DNA from: JBNJDJ01 sp051744845 | Lineage (GTDB): Bacteria; Bacillota; Clostridia; Peptostreptococcales; Acidaminobacteraceae | Assembly: GCA_051744845.1 (NCBI GenBank) | Contig: JBNJDJ010000049.1 | Coordinates: 1 to 14,666 of the forward strand | Reading direction: 5' to 3' | DNA: 14,666 nt | Shown here: positions 1 to 8,608 of the stretch, piece by piece | How positions within the stretch are numbered: position 1 is the first letter of the stretch | Layout: every line of letters begins with the position of its first letter | Notes under the pieces: model-generated | Database searches by the model: none | Told to the model about the DNA's origin: nothing | The model's input: the letters and a program-made list of their open reading frames with translations, nothing else | Made by a program: the position numbers and the translations under genes

Positions 1-2493
1 TTCATATTTCTTTTTTGTTTTTTTAAGTTCAGTTATATCTCTATATATAACATAATAGCCCATATTACTTGTACCTAAAGAAACAGGAAAAGCTTGAATT
101 GAAACTTTAATTTTTTCTCCATTCTTTTTTTCTCTTGTAGAATTTGAATCAACTTTTTTACCAGAATTTAATAGATCAATAAATTTATCAGTTTCTTTAA
201 TTTTCCATTTAGGTACTATCATTTTTATATTCATACCTAAAATATTATTTCTTTTATAACCAAACATATCTAAAAAGAAATTATTAACTCTAATAATATG
301 GAAATTATCATCTAATATTACTATACCTTCGTTAGATTCTTTGAATAAATCTTCAAATCTATCTTTATTATTTAATAAATCTTCATTTTTTACATTTTCA
401 ATTTCATTTTCTAAAACCTCATTTTTAAGAGTTTCAATTTTATTATCTTTAATAATTTTAATAAATGACTCTACAACTTCTGGAGAAAATTGTGTTCCTT
501 TATTATTTTTTATTTCTTTTAATGCATTTTTTATACTTAACGAATCCCTATAAGCTCTTTTAGATAACATTGCATCCCAAGCATCTGCTACACCTAAAAT
601 TTGTGAAATTAATGGAATCTGATTTTCATTTAACCCTTCCGGATATCCTTTTCCATCCCATCTTTCATGATGATATAATATATTTTTACCGATTGGTTTT
701 AATAATTCAGAATTACTTAAAGCTTTCTTTCCCCATATAGGATGTTTTTTTACCAAATCAAATTCATATTCTGTTAATCTTCCTTTTTTGTTAAGAATAT
801 TAAGAGGTATAAGCAATTTACCAATATCATGTACTAAACCTGACCAATAAGTATCTTTAATTGTTTTTTTTGATAAATTCATAGCTTTGGCAATAGCAGA
901 AGCTACAGAAGCTACATTTTCAGAATGACCTTTAGTATAAAGATCATACATTTCCATTATTTTAATAATAGAAGTTATTAACTCTTTAGTAAAATTAGCT
1001 TGTAATTTATCAAATTTTTTAAAAGCAAAAAATGAAGAAGCTAATGTAGCAAAAGATCCTAAAACGTTTTTAGTAGTATTAGTAAATTCTTGATTACTGT
1101 CTTCTTTTATATCAAAGCCTATTCTTCCAACTATCTGTTCATTTACTAAAATATCAATATAAATCGAGTCTTTAATTGGTTTTAATGCTTTTAAAAATTT
1201 ATTTTTATCATCTTCAAACTTTGAAATATCAAAAAAATTATTTCTATCATCTTCTTCTTTCTTTAATAGCAAACTTTTATCAAATTTTATTTCTTTTAAA
1301 GTTTCTAAATTATGACCAATTGCACCTACGAATTCACATTCATCATTATCATTTATTAAACAAATTTTTCCATAGTCAGCTTCCGGAATTATTTTTATAG
1401 CTTTAACTAATAAATCATTAAAGAATTCTTTTTCATTAAGTAATTTTTTATCACTAATATTAGATATCAGTTCAATCATATTAATGAACCTTTTATTAAG
1501 TGAATTTATTTCTTTAATTGATTGTTCTAATTCTTCATTCATTGCAATAATTTCTTCATTATAAATAGATAATTTTTCAAAAGAGTTAGAAAGTTTACTT
1601 TTTTGTTCTTTTATTTTTTCATTTTGTTTCTCTTCTTTCGTAATATCAAAAGCAAATCCTTCAATTAAAAAACTTCCCTTTTTATTTCTTATTTTTTTTC
1701 TAGCGTTCATACTAATCCATTTATATTTATTATTTTTACCTATTGCCTGATATTTGAAATTTTTAACCTTACCATTTTCAATTAATTTTTTAATAAATTC
1801 ATCTCTACGTTCTTTATTAACATAAAGATCTTCTTTTAAATCATTATAATGCTTCATTACATCTTCTTTTTTAGAAAAACCTAGAATCTCAGCCATGCTT
1901 TTATTAATTGTAATTATTTTTCCCTTTGAAGTAGTTACAAAAATACCAATTGGTGCTTTATTGAATAATTTTTCATACTTTTTTTCTTTTTTTTCAATTT
2001 TATTATATTCTTTTTTTATTTTAATATTCTTATCTATTATACTTAAATGAGATTCTATATGTTCTTTAAATACCTTCATTATTTTTATAGTATCTTCAGA
2101 AAATTTATGCAAATGTTTATATCGAATTGACAGTGTCCCGAAAATCTTACCACTAGGCCATTTTAAAGGATAACCTAAATAAGCGATATAACCAGAATTA
2201 TAATCAAAATAATTTTTCCATCTTTGATTTTTTAAAGCATCTTCAATAATAAGTTTTTTATTGTTTTCAACAACATCATTACAATACAGTTTAGATAAAT
2301 TAACTTTTTTACCTTCTTTAAAAGTATTTTTTGTATTATTACTTGATTTAATTATATTAAAAAAAGTTGAATCTTTTCTTGTAATCAAAGCATTAGAACT
2401 TTTAGATATATCTACAAGTAAATTCAAAATATTTTGCCATTTATTTTGTATATCATTAGAAATTTTTATATTGTATTCATCTTTATTTTCCAT
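1..2493 (-). CDS. GAF-PAS-GAF-HD-GYP-PAS signalling protein, 3' end beyond window
   Basis: The frame is open from an ATG at 2493 to base 1 without a stop (831 codons), so the C-terminus is missing. The start has an AAAGGAG ribosome site 8 nt upstream. Predicted order: GAF-like domain (about residues 12-150), PAS (about 172-285), coiled coil with an NEELEQ stretch (about 286-345), second GAF (about 350-475), HD-GYP (about 505-690) and a second PAS (about 712-825). The HD-GYP signature is complete: GHS with H523, HDIGK with H555/D556, HP with H584, HHERWDGKGYP with H608/H609 and GYP at 616-618, and VADAWDA with D637. Members of this family hydrolyse cyclic di-GMP, and the intact metal ligands suggest an active enzyme. 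No membrane segment is seen, so it is probably cytoplasmic. The chain is still open after the last PAS, so another output domain (GGDEF, EAL or kinase) may follow. The ligands of the sensor domains are unknown. Confidence 0.9.
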   Translation of the reverse strand, partial: MENKDEYNIKISNDIQNKWQNILNLLVDISKSSNALITRKDSTFFNIIKSSNNTKNTFKEGKKVNLSKLYCNDVVENNKKLIIEDALKNQRWKNYFDYNSGYIAYLGYPLKWPSGKIFGTLSIRYKHLHKFSEDTIKIMKVFKEHIESHLSIIDKNIKIKKEYNKIEKKEKKYEKLFNKAPIGIFVTTSKGKIITINKSMAEILGFSKKEDVMKHYNDLKEDLYVNKERRDEFIKKLIENGKVKNFKYQAIGKNNKYKWISMNARKKIRNKKGSFLIEGFAFDITKEEKQNEKIKEQKSKLSNSFEKLSIYNEEIIAMNEELEQSIKEINSLNKRFINMIELISNISDKKLLNEKEFFNDLLVKAIKIIPEADYGKICLINDNDECEFVGAIGHNLETLKEIKFDKSLLLKKEEDDRNNFFDISKFEDDKNKFLKALKPIKDSIYIDILVNEQIVGRIGFDIKEDSNQEFTNTTKNVLGSFATLASSFFAFKKFDKLQANFTKELITSIIKIMEMYDLYTKGHSENVASVASAIAKAMNLSKKTIKDTYWSGLVHDIGKLLIPLNILNKKGRLTEYEFDLVKKHPIWGKKALSNSELLKPIGKNILYHHERWDGKGYPEGLNENQIPLISQILGVADAWDAMLSKRAYRDSLSIKNALKEIKNNKGTQFSPEVVESFIKIIKDNKIETLKNEVLENEIENVKNEDLLNNKDRFEDLFKESNEGIVILDDNFHIIRVNNFFLDMFGYKRNNILGMNIKMIVPKWKIKETDKFIDLLNSGKKVDSNSTREKKNGEKIKVSIQAFPVSLGTSNMGYYVIYRDITELKKTKKKYE

Positions 2494-2702
2494 AGAAATT
2501 TCTCCTTTTAAGTATATTTTTAATTAAAAAATAATTTTTTTGAAAATTTTGAATATAAGACATAATTATTTATACCCAAATTCTACTGAAATACTTAATT
2601 ATCTTAATATAATTTATTAAATTATAATCTTTATTATATTGTATCATATATAAAAATAAATCAAATATAATATTTTTCTAATATCTTATCTCTTTTTAAA
2701 AT
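2494..2702. other. AT-rich intergenic region upstream of the HD-GYP gene
   Basis: This stretch should hold the minus-strand promoter of the HD-GYP gene. It is so AT-rich that several TATAAT-like hexamers occur, none with a convincing -35 box at 16-18 bp. I see no RNA gene, riboswitch-like fold or small open frame with a good ribosome site. Confidence 0.5.
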
Positions 2703-2730
2703 AAAAAAGACTTTCCATAATAGAAAGTCT
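2703..2730 (-). terminator. Rho-independent terminator of the chemoreceptor gene
   Basis: Read on the minus strand, an 8-bp perfect stem (AGACTTTC with GAAAGTCT, arms 2723-2730 and 2708-2715) with a 7-nt loop is followed directly by a run of T (2703-2707). It starts 18 nt past the chemoreceptor stop codon, so it separates that gene from the HD-GYP gene downstream. Confidence 0.85.
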
Positions 2731-2747
2731 AAATTTAAATTTTTTTG

Positions 2748-4751
2748 TTAAATTTTAAATTTTGAAATACTATTTTGCATATCTTGTGCTAATTTCGCTA
2801 ATTCTTCGCTTGCTTCAGATATTTGATTCATAGAAGCAGTTTGTTCTTCTACTGAAGCCGAAGCTTCTTGTGTACCTGCTGCATTTTCTTCTGATATAGC
2901 AGATAAATTTTCAATAACATTTATAATTTGATCTTTTTTACTCATCATATTTTCTGTCGAATCTGTTAACTTGTCAACAACATTATCTACATCTTCTATT
3001 GACTCTGAAATTCCTTCAAATTTATTATGAGTATTATCTAAACTTGTCATTTGCTTTTTAACTATTTTACTTGCTTTTTCCATAGTTACTACACCTTTTT
3101 GAGTCATTTCATTTAATTTTGTTATTGTATCTGAAATCTCACTAGCAAACTGATTTGTTTCTTCTGCTAACTTTCTTATTTCATCTGCAACTACTGCAAA
3201 TCCTTTACCAGCTTCACCTGCTCTAGCTGCCTCTATAGATGCATTTAATGCAAGTAGATTAGTTTGCTCTGCAATATTTTTTATCATATCACTAGCCTTT
3301 TCAATTTTATCTGCGTTTTCATTAGTTTTAATTATTACTTCTTGAACTTCTTTTGCAGCTTCATTATTTTCAATTGTTTTTTCTTCTAAATCTTTTAAAA
3401 CTACAAAACCTTCTTCTTTAAGTTCGTCTACTGTTTTAGCGGATTCATTTAAAATCTCTACTAACTCAATTTCAGAAGTAATTAACTTACCTAAAACATT
3501 AATATCTTTAGCTCCTTCAGTTGTTTCTTCAGCTTGATCAGTAGCACCATTTGCTATTTCTTGAATGGTTTCTGCTACTTCATCTGAAGCAATTGAAACT
3601 TGTTCACTAGTAGCAGTTAACTCTTCAGAAGAAGCTGCTACATTTTCTGCATCTTTAGTTATTTCATGTATTAAATCTTTTAAGTTAGTTCTCATTTGTT
3701 TAATTGCTTTAGAAATTTTACCTATCTCATCTTCTCTTTTTAAGATCTTTTCTCCTTCTTTACTTGATTCTTTAGTCAAATCATATTTCGATATCTTTAT
3801 AAGTTCTTGTGATAAATATTCAATAGGATTTGCAATTGACTTACCTAAAGCTGCTGCAATTATTATTCCCATAATTATAAATCCTATACTTGCAAATAAT
3901 AAAATCCTTTGCATATTTACTAAACCAGCAAAAAATTCTTCTTCTAAAGCTACATTAATTAATATCCAGTCTGTACCATTTATTGGAGCGTAACCACCAT
4001 ACATATTTCTTCCTTTGAATTTGTAGCTACCTAAACCTTGTTTTTCAACTAAAGTTGTTTCTAACATAGCTCCAACTTCTTTAAATGTATCATTAGTTTT
4101 AGCTTCTTCAATTATATTTGTTTGTTTCATTACATAATCTCTATTAGGGTGAGAAACTATTGTTCCTTTTTGATTAACAACATATACATAACCTTCTTTA
4201 CCAATTCCCATTTTATCTGTAATGTCATTTAAAGCATCTCCACGATTTCTTGCAATTAAAACTCCTACTACTTCATCTCCTCTTTCAATAGGTACAGCAA
4301 ACATTAATACAGCAGAATTTGTTACTTTACTTATTAAAACATCTGATACATTTTTTTGTCCTTCAAAAGCTTTTTTAACATATCCTCTATCTCCTAATTG
4401 AGATGTGCTATTACCTTTAACATATCTTGCTTTGCCATCTGGTGTTACTATTGCTAAATCTAAATAACCTAATCTTGAAACATCATCTTTTAAATCTTCT
4501 TGTTGAAGATTCCAATTCATAGTTCTAACTTTTTCACGATTTGCTACTTCGTATAAAACATCTAATTTCTCATTAATAAAATCTTGTGCTTGAATAGCAT
4601 TTAAATCTGTAATTTGAGTTACAGATTTTTTTGCTTCATCTCTTACAGTTCTAGATGCAAAGTAATTAGCTGCAAACCCTAAACCTACAGCTACTACTAA
4701 AACTAAAATACTAATATAAACAACCATTTTAATCGATAATTTCTTTTTCAT
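2748..4751 (-). CDS. Methyl-accepting chemotaxis protein with dCache sensor
   Basis: This 667-residue transmembrane chemoreceptor would feed ligand information to CheA/CheW. TM1 is at about residues 9-30, an extracellular dCache_1-type sensor at about 34-275 (with a DRGYVKKAFEG stretch and a second lobe around VYVVNQKGTIVSHP), TM2 at about 283-305, HAMP at about 305-360 and the methyl-accepting helical hairpin at about 361-665. The highly conserved CheA/CheW-contacting tip is intact at about 494-523 (EQTNLLALNASIEAARAGEA). A likely C-terminal methylation helix lies around 624-640, and there is no CheR-tethering pentapeptide at the end. The arginine/tryptophan/tyrosine motif of amino-acid-binding dCache receptors is not evident, so the ligand is unknown. 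The ATG has GAGAGGAAA upstream. Terminators on both sides make it a single-gene unit. It lies next to a carboxylate-type transporter operon, but a shared ligand is only a guess. Confidence 0.95.
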   Translation of the reverse strand: MKKKLSIKMVVYISILVLVVAVGLGFAANYFASRTVRDEAKKSVTQITDLNAIQAQDFINEKLDVLYEVANREKVRTMNWNLQQEDLKDDVSRLGYLDLAIVTPDGKARYVKGNSTSQLGDRGYVKKAFEGQKNVSDVLISKVTNSAVLMFAVPIERGDEVVGVLIARNRGDALNDITDKMGIGKEGYVYVVNQKGTIVSHPNRDYVMKQTNIIEEAKTNDTFKEVGAMLETTLVEKQGLGSYKFKGRNMYGGYAPINGTDWILINVALEEEFFAGLVNMQRILLFASIGFIIMGIIIAAALGKSIANPIEYLSQELIKISKYDLTKESSKEGEKILKREDEIGKISKAIKQMRTNLKDLIHEITKDAENVAASSEELTATSEQVSIASDEVAETIQEIANGATDQAEETTEGAKDINVLGKLITSEIELVEILNESAKTVDELKEEGFVVLKDLEEKTIENNEAAKEVQEVIIKTNENADKIEKASDMIKNIAEQTNLLALNASIEAARAGEAGKGFAVVADEIRKLAEETNQFASEISDTITKLNEMTQKGVVTMEKASKIVKKQMTSLDNTHNKFEGISESIEDVDNVVDKLTDSTENMMSKKDQIINVIENLSAISEENAAGTQEASASVEEQTASMNQISEASEELAKLAQDMQNSISKFKI

Positions 4752-4795
4752 AGTATCATTTCCTCTCTAATTTGTAACCACGATTACTCTATTAC

Positions 4796-4801
4796 ATTAT
4801 A
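4796..4801 (-). promoter_or_regulatory. Possible -10 box of the chemoreceptor gene
   Basis: A perfect TATAAT on the minus strand lies about 44 nt upstream of the chemoreceptor ATG, within the only region between the preceding terminator and the gene. The -35 region at the right distance (TAAACA/TTAAAC) is a weak match. No sigma-D (flagellar) consensus is seen. Confidence 0.25.
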
Positions 4802-4870
4802 TTTACCTAGAAATTATATGTTTAATCATTTTTTTTACTTTTTTAATTCATTATTAATATTTTTTTCATT

Positions 4871-4900
4871 AAAAAACTCTTCCTCAAAATTTTGGAAGAG
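4871..4900 (-). terminator. Rho-independent terminator of the TRAP-TAXI operon
   Basis: On the minus strand, CTCTTCC pairs with GGAAGAG (arms 4894-4900 and 4877-4883) and is followed by six T (4876-4871). It begins 10 nt after the stop of the DUF1850 gene and closes the transporter operon. Confidence 0.85.
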
Positions 4901-4910
4901 AAAAATATAA

Positions 4911-5438
4911 TTATAAATTGATTTTTCTATTTATATATTTGAAAATATTTATTTTTTCTATATAGATATTAATTCTATCTCCATCGGGTACTAATTTATA
5001 TAATCTTATAGTTTTATTTTTAATAATAAAAGTATGTTTTGCTAATTTAGAAATAGCATAAGGAATTAAACTTATTTTTCTATTTATATTATCATAAATT
5101 ATATATCCATTTTTATAAATTATTTTGCCATTCGCTTTATCAGGAACACCTGCACCAAATTGTTTAAATCTAGTTCGGTCTAATATTATTTCTTTATTTT
5201 TACCAATCCTAAAAATTTCTTCCCATGGTGTTAACTCAACAGAATGTATCCATTTAACTAAAAATTCATCTTTTTCATTAATATAGACACTATATAAAAT
5301 TTTATCTTTTTGAAAGTGTTTTAATGTCAAAACTGGTATTTTAATAAAATAAAAAGAAATTATTATGAATATTAGTAAAATAAGTATATATCTATATTTA
5401 TAAATCTTTTTCATTTTATGCACTAACCAATTCTTCAT
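4911..5438 (-). CDS. DUF1850 protein of the TRAP-TAXI operon
   Basis: The protein has 175 residues from the first ATG, with one N-terminal hydrophobic segment (about residues 14-33) followed by a soluble domain predicted outside the membrane. DUF1850 hallmarks are visible: WIHSVELTPWEE (63-74) and FGAGVP (94-99). The family has no settled function, but its genes are characteristically found beside TAXI-type TRAP transporters, as here, so an accessory role in transport is likely. The first ATG overlaps the permease gene by 23 nt and has no good ribosome site. A second ATG at 5414 (residue 9, MKKIYKYR) begins one base after the permease stop TAA and would suit translational coupling. The choice between the two starts is open. 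Confidence 0.85.
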   Translation of the reverse strand: MKNWLVHKMKKIYKYRYILILLIFIIISFYFIKIPVLTLKHFQKDKILYSVYINEKDEFLVKWIHSVELTPWEEIFRIGKNKEIILDRTRFKQFGAGVPDKANGKIIYKNGYIIYDNINRKISLIPYAISKLAKHTFIIKNKTIRLYKLVPDGDRINIYIEKINIFKYINRKINL

Positions 5439-7383
5439 TTTCTTTACTTATTTTCTTTTGATAAAATACGATACTAATAAAAATGATTAACCCTAGTATA
5501 TCTGTTGTTATACCTGGAATCATTAACAAAATAGCCCCAATTAATAAAATTACTCTAGACAAAGTATTTAAATGATCAATAATATAGCCTTCTAATGCTG
5601 CACCTAATGAAATAACGCCTATTATAGCTGTTATAGCTACAATAATAATAGTAATAGGCGATGCATTTATCATTAATAATTCTGGTGAAAAAGCAAATAT
5701 ATACGGTACTACAAATCCAGCTGATGCTAATTTAACTGCTTGCAATCCTGTTTTAGTTGGATTTCCTCCTGCTATACCTGCTCCTGCAAAAGCTGCTAAT
5801 GCAACAGGTGGTGTTAAGTTTGCCAGTATTCCAAAATAAAATACAAACATATGAGCAACTAAAGGTGGAACTCCCATTTTAGAAAGGGCTGGTGCTGCCA
5901 TTGTTGCAGTAATTATATAAGCAGGAATAGACGGTAATCCCATTCCTAAAACAATACATGCAATCATAGTAAAAAATAAAGTTAAAAATAATATACCGTT
6001 GCCTAAAAATAATATAGCTCCAGCTAATTTTAATCCAAATCCTGTCAAAGTAGCTACTCCTATAATAATTCCTACTACAGCACATGAAATAGCTACCCCT
6101 AGAGCTGTTCTTGCCCCTTCTTCTAATGCATTTATTATATCCATAAAAATTCCATCAGTTTCTTTTTTAATAACTCTTGCAATAATATTTAAAGTAATTG
6201 TTAAAATAATTGAGAAAAAGGCTGCATTTATAGGTGTCCGTCCTTTAACAAGCATATAGATTAATCCTATTATTGGTATTAAAAGGTATCCTCTTTCTTT
6301 TAGTACGTCTATTAAATTAGGTAATTGGTCTTTATCCATACCTTCTAGGCCATTTTTAGAAGCTCTAAAATGGATCATAGTAATAACTCCTAAATAATAT
6401 AATAAAGCTGGTATAATGGCACTTATTGCTATGGTTATATAACTTATTCCTAAATATTCAGCCATAATAAAAGCTGCTGCTCCCATTACTGGTGGTAATA
6501 TTTGTCCACCACAAGAGGCTGTTGCTTCTACTGCTCCAGCAAAATTTTTCTTATAACCTATTTTTTTCATTAATGGAATTGTAAAAGCTCCTGTTGTTAC
6601 AACATTGGCTATTGCACTTCCATTAATTGAACCTAAAAAACCACTTGATACTACTGCTACCTTTGCAGGTCCTCCTTTTGATGAACCTGCAATAGCCATT
6701 GACAAATCATTAAATAATTGACCCATTCCTGATGATTGTAAAAAAGAACCAAATAATATGAAAAGAAAAATATATGTAGATGAAACTCCAATAGCTATAC
6801 CAAATATACCTTCTGTTGATAAATACATATATTCAGAAATTTGAGCAATATTATAACCTCTATGAGCAATAACTCCTGGTAGACTTCTTCCAAAATATGC
6901 ATAAGCTAAAAAAAGTATAGCTAAAAATACTATCTCTTTTCCAACAATTCTTCTTGCACCTTCTAATAAAGTTAGTATTGCTGTTATTCCAAAGATAATG
7001 TCCAGATTGTTTGGCATTCCCGCTCTCATAACAATATCGTGATAATTAAAAAGTATATATCCACCTAATACTATTGAAATTAATGAAAATACCCAATCTA
7101 AAATAGAAGGTTTTCCATTATCTTTTTCAGAATTACTTGGATATAATACAAAAACTAAAGCTAAAATTATTGAGGTATGAATAGCTCGATGTATTAATGT
7201 TGTCAATGATCCTTGCCAAGCTGTATATAAGTGAAAAAGAGATAGTCCTACACTGACAAGAAAAACAATCATACCTGGTATAGAATTTCTAGAAAAATCT
7301 CTAAATCTAGCTTCAGTATCATATTTTTCTAATAACTCTTTTTGATTAATTTTATTCTCTTTATTTTTTATTTCTTCTTTCAT
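5416..7383 (-). CDS. TRAP transporter fused permease, TAXI type
   Basis: This 655-residue polytopic membrane protein combines the small (DctQ-like) and large (DctM) TRAP permease subunits, the usual arrangement in TAXI systems. A cytoplasmic N-terminus (1-33) is followed by a small-subunit region (about 34-135), the DctM core (about 140-575) and extra C-terminal helices (about 575-643). DctM signatures are clear: GSSKGGPAKVAVVSSGFLGS (233-252) followed by INGSAIANV, LPSIPAYIITATMAAPAL (483-500) and LTPPVALAAFAGAGIAGGNP (523-542). These match the conserved repeats that form the substrate and sodium sites in TRAP transporters. It would drive Na+-coupled uptake of the substrate delivered by the lipoprotein encoded upstream. 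The start has an excellent AAAGGAGG. It follows the receptor gene after 49 nt containing a hairpin, and the DUF1850 gene follows immediately. Confidence 0.95.
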   Translation of the reverse strand: MKEEIKNKENKINQKELLEKYDTEARFRDFSRNSIPGMIVFLVSVGLSLFHLYTAWQGSLTTLIHRAIHTSIILALVFVLYPSNSEKDNGKPSILDWVFSLISIVLGGYILFNYHDIVMRAGMPNNLDIIFGITAILTLLEGARRIVGKEIVFLAILFLAYAYFGRSLPGVIAHRGYNIAQISEYMYLSTEGIFGIAIGVSSTYIFLFILFGSFLQSSGMGQLFNDLSMAIAGSSKGGPAKVAVVSSGFLGSINGSAIANVVTTGAFTIPLMKKIGYKKNFAGAVEATASCGGQILPPVMGAAAFIMAEYLGISYITIAISAIIPALLYYLGVITMIHFRASKNGLEGMDKDQLPNLIDVLKERGYLLIPIIGLIYMLVKGRTPINAAFFSIILTITLNIIARVIKKETDGIFMDIINALEEGARTALGVAISCAVVGIIIGVATLTGFGLKLAGAILFLGNGILFLTLFFTMIACIVLGMGLPSIPAYIITATMAAPALSKMGVPPLVAHMFVFYFGILANLTPPVALAAFAGAGIAGGNPTKTGLQAVKLASAGFVVPYIFAFSPELLMINASPITIIIVAITAIIGVISLGAALEGYIIDHLNTLSRVILLIGAILLMIPGITTDILGLIIFISIVFYQKKISKENEELVSA

Positions 7384-7399
7384 AGTTTCCTCCTTTAAT

Positions 7400-7427
7400 A
7401 AAAACTTCTCTGAAAATTCAGAGAAGT
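7400..7427 (-). terminator. Intercistronic hairpin between receptor and permease
   Basis: On the minus strand, ACTTCTCTGA pairs perfectly with TCAGAGAAGT around a 4-nt loop (arms 7418-7427 and 7404-7413), followed by a T run (7403-7400) and then ATTAAAGGAGG, the ribosome site of the permease. It begins 5 nt after the receptor stop. It looks like a partial terminator or an RNA 3'-end stabiliser, which would leave more message for the binding protein than for the permease, as is common in binding-protein operons. Its strength cannot be judged by eye. Confidence 0.7.
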
Positions 7428-7432
7428 AATAT

Positions 7433-8428
7433 TTATTCTAAAACACCTTTTTCTTGATAAAATCTTTTTGCTCCTGGATGTAGAGGAATCGGCATCCCTT
7501 CATTAAATTTTTCTATATCTATATGATTAGCAGCGCTATGTGTTCCTTTCATAGTATCAAGATTTTCATAAAGTGTTTTAGTTACATCATATGCAACTTG
7601 TTCATCAAGTTTATCATTTGTAATTAAAATTGTTTTAACTGCTGCTGTATAAATATCTTCTTCATTATCATAAGTTCCAGCAGGTATAACTTCAGATGAA
7701 TAAAATGAAACTCTCTTTTGTAATTTTTCTGCCATTTCAGGTCTTATAGTGATTATTTGTACATCGTGAGTTGTAGCTAAATCCATAATAGTCGAATTAG
7801 GTAATCCTGAAGTTAAGAATGCTGCATCTATCTTTCCATTTTTAAGTTGTTCAACAGATTCAGAATATGGTAAATAATCTTCTTTTAAATCATCATAAGT
7901 AATATCATGTGTAGCCAAAATATTTCTAGCATCTACCTCAGTACCACTTCCTGGCGCTCCTACTCCTACTCTTTTACCTTTTAAGTCTTCTATTTGAGTA
8001 AGTCCTGTATCTTTAGTTGTTATGACTTGTACATAGTTTGGATAAAGTGATGTTATACCTCTTAAATTAGAAAACTCATTTTTATCTTTAAAACTTTCTA
8101 CACCTTCATATGCAAAACTTACTACATTATTCATTGCAAATGCTAATTCGGCTTCATTATTACCAATTTTAGTAGAATTAACTGCTGAAGCTCCTGTTGA
8201 CTCAACTGATGAGTTAGCATAATCTAAATTTTGATTAATTAAATTAGACAATGCGCCACCTAATGCAAAATAAGGGCCTGAAGAACCTCCAGTTAAAATT
8301 GTTACAAACTGATCATCTACCCCATTTTCACTAGTTGATGAATCTTCATCAGCTTCATTACTTGTACATCCTAATACAGATACACTTAAAATTAATATAA
8401 CTACTAATAAATACGATATTTTTTTCAT
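7433..8428 (-). CDS. TAXI-family TRAP solute-binding lipoprotein
   Basis: This is the extracytoplasmic substrate receptor of the TRAP-TAXI system. From the chosen start it has 331 residues. A lipoprotein signal ends in SVLGC (Cys21), then an acidic, serine-rich linker. The TAXI fold follows, with TILTGGSSGPYFALGGALSN near the N-terminus and GKRVGVGAPGSGTEVDARN in the middle, both typical of the family. An ATG 12 nt further upstream (8440) is in frame, but a GGAGGGG ribosome site overlaps that codon and lies 3-7 nt before the ATG at 8428, so MKKISYLL is the better start. Characterised TAXI receptors bind glutamate, related dicarboxylates or 2-oxoglutarate; the ligand here is not known. It is first in an operon with the permease and DUF1850 genes. 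Confidence 0.93.
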   Translation of the reverse strand: MKKISYLLVVILILSVSVLGCTSNEADEDSSTSENGVDDQFVTILTGGSSGPYFALGGALSNLINQNLDYANSSVESTGASAVNSTKIGNNEAELAFAMNNVVSFAYEGVESFKDKNEFSNLRGITSLYPNYVQVITTKDTGLTQIEDLKGKRVGVGAPGSGTEVDARNILATHDITYDDLKEDYLPYSESVEQLKNGKIDAAFLTSGLPNSTIMDLATTHDVQIITIRPEMAEKLQKRVSFYSSEVIPAGTYDNEEDIYTAAVKTILITNDKLDEQVAYDVTKTLYENLDTMKGTHSAANHIDIEKFNEGMPIPLHPGAKRFYQEKGVLE

Positions 8429-8471
8429 TTTCCCCTCCATTTATTAAACTTTTTTACTTTATATATACTAT

Positions 8472-8493
8472 ATTATATGAAAACATTTTCATA
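8472..8493 (-). promoter_or_regulatory. TAXI operon promoter region with cre-like palindrome
   Basis: A perfect inverted repeat, TATGAAAA-CA-TTTTCATA (8476-8493), overlaps by two bases a minus-strand TATAAT (8472-8477) about 45 nt upstream of the receptor start. The core TGAAAACATTTTCA matches the Gram-positive catabolite-repression site (cre, TGWAARCGYTWNCA) except for one centre base. A protein bound here would cover the -10/-35 spacer and block transcription. The matching -35 (AACTAT) is poor. An alternative upstream pair, TTGCAA-N17-TATTTT, would place the palindrome downstream of the transcription start. Assignment to CcpA is by resemblance only. Confidence 0.5.
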
Positions 8494-8564
8494 AATAGTT
8501 TCAGGATAAAATACACTATAAAATGATAAGTTGCAATATTTAGCGATGAATTTAATCAAAAATT

Positions 8565-8599
8565 AAAAAAACCTTCTAAAATACTATTTTTAGAAAGTT
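8565..8599 (-). terminator. Rho-independent terminator of the SLC13-LytS-LytTR operon
   Basis: On the minus strand, AACTTTCTAAAA (8599-8588) pairs with TTTTAGAAGGTT (8581-8570), a 12-bp stem with one T-G pair and a 6-nt loop, followed by a T run (8569-8565). It begins 9 nt after the stop of the response regulator gene and separates that operon from the TAXI operon. Confidence 0.85.
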
Positions 8600-8608
8600 T
8601 TAATTAAT

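Noticed and set aside
341..1400. Short plus-strand open frames within the first 1.4 kb
   Set aside because: They lie opposite the continuous HD-GYP/GAF coding frame, whose motifs are intact, and have no translation signals.
3565..3993. Long open frame on the plus strand opposite the chemoreceptor gene
   Set aside because: It is a mirror of the receptor's coding frame, has no ribosome site and shows no recognisable domain.
5999..6259. Open frame on the plus strand opposite the TRAP permease
   Set aside because: It overlaps highly conserved DctM sequence on the other strand, lacks a ribosome site and has no family resemblance.
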